Notes: a model not told the origin generated them from the sequence alone. Positions 1 to 5,472 are shown, numbered from the stretch's first letter. The stretch is 5,984 nucleotides of DNA from Methanobrevibacter sp. (GCA_017652345.1 JAGCBE010000198.1:1-5984); one strand, 5' to 3'. Numbers and translations: made by a program.

Positions 1-21
1 AACCAGGAAGGAGTGATAAGA

Positions 22-180
22 ATGACACCTATATGTGAAACTATTGATAGACTTATTCTTATGTTAGATTTTGCTATCATGTTTGAAAAGAATCCAAAAA
101 TGGTAGAAGAAGCAAAACAGGATAAGGCTAACCTGGAACTGTTGAGGAAGCATCTATTCAGAAAGGAGGATGGAGAATGA
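22..180 (+). CDS. Small hypothetical helical protein (52 aa)
   Basis: I do not recognise this protein. It is short, with Met/Leu/Ile-rich stretches around residues 9-20 and a charged Glu/Lys segment at 28-50, and looks largely alpha-helical. There is no signal peptide and no cysteine motif (a single Cys at residue 5). The start at 22 is chosen because a strong ribosome binding site, AGGAAGGAG (5-13), lies 8 nt upstream. The reading frame is also open back to the left edge, so a longer N-terminus beginning outside the window is not excluded. In another frame a TGA at 14-16 could be the stop of a preceding gene, matching the tight packing seen further on. The gene's own TGA overlaps the next ATG in an ATGA junction, which suggests translational coupling in an early operon. 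Confidence 0.7.
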   Translation: MTPICETIDRLILMLDFAIMFEKNPKMVEEAKQDKANLELLRKHLFRKEDGE

Positions 181-404
181 AACTAAGAAACCTGCTTATG
201 TGTATGTATGAAGATCTAATTGCTGGTAACCTATCTTCTATCTTGATCAATGATAGAAAAGCAAATCTATTCCTTATAGATGGTTATACCAGTAGAGAAG
301 AACTTATGAAGTATCTGAATACATACGGAAGAAAGAATGTTGTCCTGGTTAAAAGGGATGATGTTGATTGTAAAGAATATTCTGTGACTGTATCTGAGCT
401 ATGA
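177..404 (+). CDS. Small hypothetical protein (75 aa)
   Basis: No family is recognised. The first 15 residues look helical. The rest alternates short hydrophobic stretches (SILI at 21-24, ANLFLIDGY at 29-37, NVVLVKRDD at 54-62, YSVTV at 68-72) with a helix at about 39-50, which suggests a small mixed alpha/beta fold. Small proteins of this layout are common in early regions of gut and Bacillota phages, but that is a general resemblance only. The start is well supported: AAGGAGG (163-169), close to the ideal consensus, sits 7 nt upstream. The ATG overlaps the stop of the gene before it by 4 nt. Two cysteines near the N-terminus and end (9 and 65) do not form a metal motif. Role unknown. Confidence 0.83.
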   Translation: MKLRNLLMCMYEDLIAGNLSSILINDRKANLFLIDGYTSREELMKYLNTYGRKNVVLVKRDDVDCKEYSVTVSEL

Positions 405-410
405 AAGGAG
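404..410 (+). promoter_or_regulatory. RBS that sets the start at 419
   Basis: AAAGGAG lies 8 nt before the ATG at 419. The earlier in-frame ATG at 401 has no Shine-Dalgarno sequence in front of it and contains this site within its own first codons. Translation therefore most likely begins at 419 and not at 401. Confidence 0.75.
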
Positions 411-418
411 AAAATATT

Positions 419-643
419 ATGGATTTTAGAACTTATGTGAATAAGAGTAAGAATGAAGTTATAATTGGTTTATGTTTTGAACTAGAAGATCTAACTAAAA
501 GAATTATGTCATTAGAAACTTTCATGAAGTCAGAAGAATATTGTAAGTTATCTGAAAGGCATCAGATTATGCTAACAGATCAGATAGATATAATGTATGA
601 TTATATGAGAGTCTTAGGAAGAAGAATTGAGGATTATACATGA
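419..643 (+). CDS. Small two-helix phage protein (74 aa)
   Basis: The protein appears to be a helical hairpin: a long helix at about 9-37, a short turn (roughly 38-47) and a second helix at 48-72. The pattern F-x2-S-x2-Y-x2-LS around 35-46, followed by ML-x3-Q-x3-M-x2-Y-x3-L-x2-RI at 51-70, matches a widespread class of short phage proteins that I recall being annotated as crAss001_48-related. That match is from memory and not verified, and the class has no function I can state. The start at 419 is preferred over 401 because AAAGGAG is correctly spaced only for 419. The stop codon overlaps the next ATG (ATGA, 640-643). It lies among early genes, so a host-interaction or counter-defence role is conceivable but is inference only. 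Confidence 0.83.
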   Translation: MDFRTYVNKSKNEVIIGLCFELEDLTKRIMSLETFMKSEEYCKLSERHQIMLTDQIDIMYDYMRVLGRRIEDYT

Positions 644-765
644 AGTTTAAAACAAGGATAACATGGTGTTATAAATGTGGAAAGATAACTAAACATAGGA
701 AGATATGCCCTAAAGGTAAATGGTATTGTATGTATTGTAGAAGGAGAGAGAATAATGTTGTGTGA
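640..765 (+). CDS. Tiny zinc-ribbon protein (41 aa)
   Basis: This 41-residue frame has two CxxC knuckles, Cys10-x2-Cys13 and Cys30-x2-Cys33, separated by 16 residues. That is the layout of a single zinc ribbon. A fifth Cys lies at 23. The rest is strongly basic (many Lys and Arg), which fits nucleic-acid or ribonucleoprotein binding, though small zinc ribbons also mediate protein contacts. The ATG overlaps the previous stop (ATGA) and is preceded by GAGG (629-632) at 7 nt, a modest ribosome binding site. The 3' end overlaps the next gene, also a zinc ribbon, by 11 nt. The gene is short, so it is less certain than its neighbours. Paired knuckles in frame with good spacing, plus the coupled start, are the reasons to call it. 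Confidence 0.68.
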   Translation: MKFKTRITWCYKCGKITKHRKICPKGKWYCMYCRRRENNVV

Positions 766-949
766 AAAGTGTAAACAGAAGTTAATAGTTCAGCAGACTG
801 TGAACTATGCAAGGCAGAAACTGATCTATAGAAGAAGGTTCTGCCCTATGTGTAGAATTGTCTATATGACTGAAGAAAAGGTGGTGGAGCAATATGAGTT
901 ATCAGACAGTTCAGGATCAAGTGACAAAGTCTATGGAAGCAACCTGTAG
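755..949 (+). CDS. Zinc-ribbon protein, NrdR-N-terminus-like (64 aa)
   Basis: Cys3-x2-Cys6 at the extreme N-terminus and Cys30-x2-Cys33 form one zinc ribbon. The basic YRRRFC stretch just before the second knuckle (residues 25-30) and the following IVYMTEE resemble the small zinc ribbon at the N-terminus of NrdR-type regulators and of many phage zinc-ribbon proteins. The ATP-cone that makes NrdR a regulator is absent, so this is not NrdR. A DNA- or RNA-binding accessory role is inferred. AAGGAG (741-746) lies 8 nt before the ATG. The last 18 residues are Ser/Gly-rich and share DNA with the start of the next gene in another frame (56-nt overlap). They are probably an unstructured tail shaped by that overlap. 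The gene ends in TAG. Confidence 0.83.
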   Translation: MLCEKCKQKLIVQQTVNYARQKLIYRRRFCPMCRIVYMTEEKVVEQYELSDSSGSSDKVYGSNL

Positions 950-1121
950 AAGAATAGATCTAGTTGATAGATCTATAACCTTATATAAGGACTGGAAAGC
1001 TGGAAAGTTATCCAGGGCTCAGTATCAGGTTCTCCAGGAGACAACACTTTCAGAAATAAGAGCAATAGCTAGAAAGGAGAAGGAAGAAAATGGCAGCAAG
1101 GAAGAAAAAGAAGAAGGTTAA
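894..1121 (+). CDS. Hypothetical helical protein with charged tail (75 aa)
   Basis: No family is recognised with confidence. Residues 5-60 look like two or three helices. The segment around 30-46, with Leu-Tyr-x-Asp-Trp-x2-Gly-Lys-Leu-Ser-x3-Tyr, is a helix-turn-helix-style hairpin of the 'element followed by short-helix' type found in many proteins (for example SHOCT-like segments and parts of serine recombinases). That likeness is too general to assign a role. Residues 60-75 are almost all Lys and Glu, encoded by a purine tract that also carries the ribosome binding site and first codons of the terminal protein candidate. The start at 894 has GGTGG (880-884, 9 nt away) and GGAG (886-889, 4 nt away) in front. 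In phi29 the genes before the terminal protein encode SSB, a regulator and a histone-like protein. This one sits in that position but shows no match to them. Confidence 0.82.
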   Translation: MSYQTVQDQVTKSMEATCRRIDLVDRSITLYKDWKAGKLSRAQYQVLQETTLSEIRAIARKEKEENGSKEEKEEG

Positions 1122-1800
1122 ACTTAGAAAGACTATACTTAAGTATAACACACTTGATACTGGCTATAGACAGTATAAGATACAACCTTCAAGAGTAAGA
1201 GAAGAAGAATTTAAAAGACTTGTAAAACAAGCTAATGATAGGCTGTATAAGTTAGAAAAAGCAGGTCTTTCAGGTGTTTCCAGGGAATATAGAGAAGTTG
1301 AGCATTATGCCCTTACTGATCCTGCTGGAAAAGGTGATATATACAACGTAAATCCAGCAAGAGCTACAATAAGATTCACAAGCTCCCTGAAGGGTTTAAG
1401 TGGCTCAGAAAAGGCTTATCTGATAAATACAGTGCGTAACTTCCTAAACGCACAAACAAGCACTATAAGCGGCACTAAAAAGGCTATCAATAAGGCTTTT
1501 GAATCCTTTACAAGTAATAATGACATGAGCAAGATATCCAATATGAACCAGGAACAGTATATGAATATCTGGAAGGCTTACAGGGATGTTGTAGAAAAGG
1601 ATAAGCTGGAACATAAAGGCTATAATGTATTCATGGACTTAGTAATGAATACTAACTTCTACCAGCTGACACCTGCACAGATGCGTGAAACATTAGGATA
1701 TATAAGCAATTCATCCTCTATATCTACAGCAGGTATCACTGCAGATGTTCTATCAATGGTAGAAAAACAGCATAGTGATTATAATGTAACATATGTTTAA
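1090..1800 (+). CDS. Probable terminal protein, primer for DNA replication (236 aa)
   Basis: In protein-primed phages the terminal protein offers a Ser, Thr or Tyr hydroxyl on which the polymerase attaches the first nucleotide, and it stays covalently bound to each genome end. The assignment rests on position (13 nt before the polymerase, as gene 3 precedes gene 2 in phi29), size (phi29 protein is 266 aa) and a very basic N-terminus (residues 3-15, nearly all Lys/Arg), as expected for the DNA-binding domain. A charged, probably helical region follows (36-60). The C-terminal third, about 155-230, reads as helix, Ser-rich loop, helix: helix from Thr194, loop with Ser206, Ser208, Ser209, Ser210, Ser212, then a helix from about 216. 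This has the shape of the phi29 priming domain, whose Ser232 lies in a loop between helices. AAAGGAG (1073-1079) lies 10 nt upstream and an AAGGA at 5 nt. The gene overlaps the previous one by 32 nt. The gene is certain; the terminal protein role is strong inference. Confidence 0.8.
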   Translation: MAARKKKKKVKLRKTILKYNTLDTGYRQYKIQPSRVREEEFKRLVKQANDRLYKLEKAGLSGVSREYREVEHYALTDPAGKGDIYNVNPARATIRFTSSLKGLSGSEKAYLINTVRNFLNAQTSTISGTKKAINKAFESFTSNNDMSKISNMNQEQYMNIWKAYRDVVEKDKLEHKGYNVFMDLVMNTNFYQLTPAQMRETLGYISNSSSISTAGITADVLSMVEKQHSDYNVTYV

Positions 1801-1804
1801 GGAG
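1799..1804 (+). promoter_or_regulatory. RBS of the DNA polymerase gene, overlapping upstream stop
   Basis: AAGGAG shares its first two bases with the TAA stop of the terminal protein candidate (1798-1800) and lies 9 nt before the polymerase ATG at 1814. Ribosomes finishing the first protein are therefore placed at the start of the second, which would help keep these two partner proteins in proportion. Confidence 0.7.
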
Positions 1805-1813
1805 TGACCAATA

Positions 1814-4081
1814 ATGCCAATAAGATTTGTGCGCAAAAGAAGATCTAAGATAACATATTCAGATAAACCTATGTTTCTTGATATAGAAACTTCACATAAT
1901 CATGATCAGGAGAATCCTATATGCTGGATAGTTTCAATACAGGTTCTATTTGATGGTGCTTATCATATTTATAGAACACCTGAAGAATTTATTGAGTATA
2001 TGAATTCCCTGATCAAGAGAATGAATCTGAACACTGAAAGAAGGTTAGTTATATATATTCATAATGCATCATATGACTTGTCTTATCTTCTACCCTACAT
2101 TCAAAGATTTATACCAGGAAAAGATGAAAGACATTGTATCATGCACGGAGAACATAAGATCATCCAATATTATCAAGGTGGACTTGAATTCAGATGCTCT
2201 TATCTTCTATCAGGTGTATCACTTGAAAGATGGTCTAAAGATATGAATATTGAACACCAGAAGAAAATTGGACTATATAATTACGATGCAATAATCTATC
2301 AAGATAGTGAGCTTAGTGTATCTGACCTCACATATGATGAATATGATGTATTAGCTATGGAAGAATGTTTTGAGAAACAGCTTGATGCACATGGTGATGA
2401 TATTCGCTCAGTTCCTCTTACTTCTACAGGTTATTCAAGAAGGCTTCTAAGAACTGAATGTGAAAAAGATACATATTATAGAAGGGAATACTTCAAGGAT
2501 AACCAGCTCGAACTAGATCCTATGCTATTCTGTCTTGAAGGTTATGCTGGTGGATATACTCATAATAATGCCAGGAGAAAATCAAAAGTTCAGATATCCT
2601 ATAAGATGCAGGATGATATTATAAACGGACTTATTAAACATAAAGATTTTAGATCACATTATCCAACACAACTAAGATATCCTATGCCATATGGAAAAAC
2701 TGAACTATATTATGATATCAGAGACTATTCATCCTATAGAGCATTACATAATAAAGATATAAATATAGCTGATTTAATAGATATGTATCCTGACTATTTC
2801 TGTATGTGTGCTATCAGAATTGAAAATATGTTTGTTAGATCTGAAGAAATTACAATGCCATTTATGCAGAAGTCTAAGATGAAGGACTGTAAATTATTGC
2901 GTGATATTTATGATAATGGCAGGTTAGTTTCTGCTATTGGTTCATTCACTACATATGTTGATAATCTGACTCTGAAGATACTAAGAGATCAATATATTTT
3001 CGATTATAAAGTAATACAGGTATATAGGTTCAAAATGCGTCCATGTCCAAAACCTATAGCAACAGTTATAGATAAGCTATTCAAGGATAAATCAGATTAT
3101 AAGATACTATGGAAGAAATACCAGAAGGAATATGGAGAATTCCATGAAAAGACAGTTGAAGCTGCATTCAAGCTGATGCAGGCTAAGAAGCTGCTGAATT
3201 CAATTTATGGATGTTTTGCAACTAATCCACTTAGATCAGAATATGATCTTGATTTTGAAAACTATAATGAACTAGGTGAACTTGATCCTTTCCTGGTAAC
3301 TAAGAGCCTTGACACAACAGCTGAGAAAGCTGAAGCCTTAAATGAATTCTATAATAAGAGAAGCAGCTTCCTACATTATCCTGTAGGTGTTGCCTGTACA
3401 GCTGCAGCAAGATATGAATTATATGAATACATAGTTACTATAGGTTATGACAGGGTTCTATACTGTGATACAGACTCTATCTTCTATCTTACAACACCAG
3501 AGATAGAAGAAAAGGTTGAAGCCCTGAATGCTGAAAAGAACAAGACAGCACCATATATAACAAATATCAATGGTGAAAAGATATATTATAATGTTTTTGA
3601 AGATGAACCAAACATCATAGCTTTTAAAGGTCTACATTCAAAATGTTATGGTTATGTAACAGAAAGTAATGAACTAAAGCTGGTTGTTGCTGGTGTACCT
3701 GAAAGAACACTTATAGGACTGGATGATCATAATGAACCTATTTATCTTACCAGAGAAGAAGAAATAATGGGAATCACTAAGGAGCTGAAGCTGAAAGGAT
3801 ATAAAAAGAAAAAGAAAAAGCAGAAGGGCAAATTCCTGAATAAGAAGATCAGAAGGAATATAGACTTTCTGAACAGGTTAAATGATAACAAAGAATTCCA
3901 TGTAAATACTGGTGTAACAGCTAGATATATAACCTCTGAGCCACATATTGAAGTTGTAAATGGTCATAAGGTATCTACAGCAGGTGGATGTATTATTAAT
4001 AAGCTGGAAACAAAATTAGTACATGACATGGATTTCACAGATGATGTAACTATTCAATTTTATGATTATTATGGAGAATAA
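1814..4081 (+). CDS. Protein-primed family B DNA polymerase (755 aa)
   Basis: This polymerase would start synthesis from the terminal protein and copy the linear genome by strand displacement. All expected motifs are present in order. The 3'-5' exonuclease has Exo I Asp23-x-Glu25, Exo II Asn84 to Asp88 (NASYD) and Exo III Tyr174-x3-Asp178. The YxGG linker is at 244-247. Polymerase motif A is Asp278-x2-Ser281-x-Tyr283-Pro284, motif B is Lys458-x3-Asn462-Ser-x-Tyr465-Gly, motif C is Tyr550-x-Asp552-Thr-Asp554-Ser, and KxY is at 610-612. The A-B and B-C intervals contain the TPR1 and TPR2 insertions that define the protein-primed group and give strand displacement and processivity. At 755 aa it is larger than phi29 polymerase (572). 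Most of the extra length is after KxY and between A and B. A Lys-rich stretch lies at 661-681. Motif A has His282 where phi29 has Leu. No catalytic residue is missing. The ATG at 1814 has AAGGAG 9 nt upstream. Confidence 0.98.
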   Translation: MPIRFVRKRRSKITYSDKPMFLDIETSHNHDQENPICWIVSIQVLFDGAYHIYRTPEEFIEYMNSLIKRMNLNTERRLVIYIHNASYDLSYLLPYIQRFIPGKDERHCIMHGEHKIIQYYQGGLEFRCSYLLSGVSLERWSKDMNIEHQKKIGLYNYDAIIYQDSELSVSDLTYDEYDVLAMEECFEKQLDAHGDDIRSVPLTSTGYSRRLLRTECEKDTYYRREYFKDNQLELDPMLFCLEGYAGGYTHNNARRKSKVQISYKMQDDIINGLIKHKDFRSHYPTQLRYPMPYGKTELYYDIRDYSSYRALHNKDINIADLIDMYPDYFCMCAIRIENMFVRSEEITMPFMQKSKMKDCKLLRDIYDNGRLVSAIGSFTTYVDNLTLKILRDQYIFDYKVIQVYRFKMRPCPKPIATVIDKLFKDKSDYKILWKKYQKEYGEFHEKTVEAAFKLMQAKKLLNSIYGCFATNPLRSEYDLDFENYNELGELDPFLVTKSLDTTAEKAEALNEFYNKRSSFLHYPVGVACTAAARYELYEYIVTIGYDRVLYCDTDSIFYLTTPEIEEKVEALNAEKNKTAPYITNINGEKIYYNVFEDEPNIIAFKGLHSKCYGYVTESNELKLVVAGVPERTLIGLDDHNEPIYLTREEEIMGITKELKLKGYKKKKKKQKGKFLNKKIRRNIDFLNRLNDNKEFHVNTGVTARYITSEPHIEVVNGHKVSTAGGCIINKLETKLVHDMDFTDDVTIQFYDYYGE
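4073..4076 (+). promoter_or_regulatory. RBS that sets the start at 4086
   Basis: GGAG, inside the last codons of the polymerase gene, lies 9 nt before the ATG at 4086. Two earlier in-frame ATGs (4062, 4071) lie inside the polymerase gene without a comparable site in front. Starting at 4086 puts the gene 4 nt after the polymerase stop. Confidence 0.6.
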
Positions 4082-4085
4082 AAGA

Positions 4086-4274
4086 ATGACAAGAAAAGAA
4101 GCAGCTATATGTCCAAACTGTGGACAATGGAATTATAAACCACCACATATGGAAAGAGAAAAAGTATTAGATGAATATGGTATAGAACATTATGTTCTAT
4201 TTTCACTTGTGAAATATAAATGTACTTGCTGTAAGATAGTATGGACAGAAAGGTGGGATTATGAAAAGAACTAA
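4086..4274 (+). CDS. Zinc-ribbon protein between polymerase and packaging ATPase (62 aa)
   Basis: Cys9-x2-Cys12 (CPNCG) and Cys46-x2-Cys49, with an extra Cys48, form a zinc ribbon with a 33-residue connector that is rich in Glu, His and Tyr and probably forms beta strands. After the second knuckle comes Lys-Ile-Val-Trp-Thr-Glu. This closely resembles the Arg-Ile-Val-Tyr-x-Thr-Glu following the second knuckle of the 755-949 protein, so the two may be related. Role unknown: nucleic-acid binding or a replication or packaging accessory are reasonable guesses from its position between polymerase and ATPase. The 62-aa form from 4086 is preferred over starts at 4062 or 4071, which lie within the polymerase gene, because GGAG (4073-4076) is spaced for 4086. 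It overlaps the ATPase gene by 14 nt. Confidence 0.82.
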   Translation: MTRKEAAICPNCGQWNYKPPHMEREKVLDEYGIEHYVLFSLVKYKCTCCKIVWTERWDYEKN

Positions 4275-5472
4275 ACTTTTTGCAAAGTATGCAAAACATC
4301 CTAAACATACCTATGAAATATCTGAGACACTTTCTTATAAGGATGATACTGGTAGAGAACCAGATATCATATTCCCATATTCAGGAAGAAACAGGGGAAA
4401 ATCCTTTGAGATAGCATCACAGTGTTTAGCTGATGCCTGGTATGATGACAGGCAGCTTGCTTATGTCAGAAGAAATGAAGATACACAAGACATGATCTGC
4501 CAATACTTTGAAGATAAGCATGAATTCATAAAAGACATGACAGATGGAATGTGTGATCAGATAAGTATATCAAAAGGCACTTTATATTTTGCACATACTG
4601 AAGAAATTGAAGGAAAGATTAAAGTTGTAAATGATAAGGAGCTGGGAAAGTTTTTCGCACTCTCGCGTCAAAATAGATATCGTTCACTTCAATATCCTAA
4701 GATCTGGAATATGCTTTTTGAAGAAGTAATAACAGATGGTGGATTCCTCAGTTCAGAACCTGAGAAGCTCATGAATCTATATTCAACTATCGGTAGAGAC
4801 AGACCTGGCTTCAAGCTATATCTTATTTCTAACCTGGTAACACCAGTTAATCCTTATTCTAATTCATGGGGTATTTACATGGATAGAACTAAGCCAGGAG
4901 AAGTAAGGCTTACTAAACTATACTTAGGAGAATATGATGAAGAAGGAAATGAAAGATATTATCTGATAGCAGGTCATTATCTGAAAGACCTTAACCAGTT
5001 ATCTGAAGCAGACCTGAAGAAGAATAAAAGGAACAGGATAAAAACTGGTATAGCATCCAATAGATGGGATGAAGCCAGACTTTATCCTGTGATGGATCTA
5101 AAATTCATTAAACAATATGAGATCCTTGAAACAGCTGTATTTGAATGGGATGATATGATGTTTCAGATGGATATCCTGGAAGTTCCCAGGAATATCAGAA
5201 AGCTGTATCTTGAAGAAGATGAACAGCCTATGCAGGAAACTATGTTCTTAGGATATATCAGAAGAAAATCTACAGAGCCTTTTGAAGAAACAAGACTATA
5301 TACTAATAATCCTGACAGGTTATCAATATATGCAACTAAGGGTTTCAAGATGGTATATAAGATAGATAAGATTATTGACTATCTTAAGAAGAATGGCTGG
5401 ATAGTTGGATGTAATAACCTGGTTATGAATTCATTTGATCAAATATATGCTAAGTTATTACTTCTCAGATAA
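4261..5472 (+). CDS. gp16-like DNA packaging (encapsidation) ATPase (403 aa)
   Basis: This is the motor ATPase that would drive terminal-protein-capped DNA into the prohead. Recognition rests on a chain of matches to phi29 gp16. They are a P-loop at 41-48 ending Arg45-Gly46-Lys47-Ser48, then LAYVRRN at 66-72 (gp16 has FIYVRR at this place), Lys-Gly-x-Leu-Tyr-Phe at 105-110, a Walker B-like LFEEV at 152-156 after a Tyr-Pro (145-146), and LISN followed by Val-Asn-Pro-Tyr at 188-199 (gp16 has LSN then VVNPY). The C-terminal half (about 205-403) is less conserved and would hold the DNA/RNA-binding part. Two deviations stand out: the first Gly of the P-loop is Ser41, and the Walker B Asp-Glu is Glu154-Glu155. 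The length is more than phi29 gp16 (332 aa) but normal, as I recall, for staphylococcal relatives. AAAGGTGG (4249-4256) precedes the ATG and differs by one base from the usual site. A terminator follows directly. Confidence 0.94.
   Translation: MKRTKLFAKYAKHPKHTYEISETLSYKDDTGREPDIIFPYSGRNRGKSFEIASQCLADAWYDDRQLAYVRRNEDTQDMICQYFEDKHEFIKDMTDGMCDQISISKGTLYFAHTEEIEGKIKVVNDKELGKFFALSRQNRYRSLQYPKIWNMLFEEVITDGGFLSSEPEKLMNLYSTIGRDRPGFKLYLISNLVTPVNPYSNSWGIYMDRTKPGEVRLTKLYLGEYDEEGNERYYLIAGHYLKDLNQLSEADLKKNKRNRIKTGIASNRWDEARLYPVMDLKFIKQYEILETAVFEWDDMMFQMDILEVPRNIRKLYLEEDEQPMQETMFLGYIRRKSTEPFEETRLYTNNPDRLSIYATKGFKMVYKIDKIIDYLKKNGWIVGCNNLVMNSFDQIYAKLLLLR

Noticed and set aside
1..16. End of a preceding gene (TGA at 14-16)
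   Set aside because: Plausible from the packing style, but four codons before the edge are too few to support a call.
401..418. ATG at 401 as an upstream start for the 419-643 gene
   Set aside because: No ribosome binding site precedes it, and AAAGGAG at 404-410 is spaced for the ATG at 419.
1154..1180. TTGATA and TATAAG as an internal promoter in the terminal protein gene
   Set aside because: The spacing is about 14 nt and such A/T-rich matches are expected often in this composition.
1826..1838. Near-palindrome around TGCGCA at the start of the polymerase gene
   Set aside because: Symmetry breaks one base outside the 6-bp core, and a hexamer palindrome of this length is not informative.
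2081..2209. Repeated 12-mer TCTTATCTTCTA at 2081-2092 and 2198-2209
   Set aside because: Both copies are in frame and encode the same short Ser-Tyr-Leu-Leu run in the exonuclease domain; shared codon choice explains it.
2064..2246. 60-aa open frame inside the polymerase gene
   Set aside because: It lies wholly within the exonuclease coding region in another frame, with no ribosome binding site or recognisable content.
3803..3820. AAAAAG repeats as a programmed -1 frameshift site
   Set aside because: In the reading frame the AAA AAG pairs are preceded by T or G, not A, so the slippery heptamer A AAA AAG is not formed in phase, and the long frame continues normally after it.
4062..4085. ATGs at 4062 and 4071 as starts for the third zinc-ribbon gene
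   Set aside because: Both lie inside the polymerase end without a good ribosome binding site; GGAG at 4073-4076 serves 4086.
4105..4308. Minus-strand open frame opposite the third zinc-ribbon gene
   Set aside because: Antisense to two well-supported genes, low-complexity hydrophobic translation and no ribosome binding site: a shadow.
5163..5348. Minus-strand open frame opposite the packaging ATPase
   Set aside because: Antisense to a recognised gene, with no independent support.
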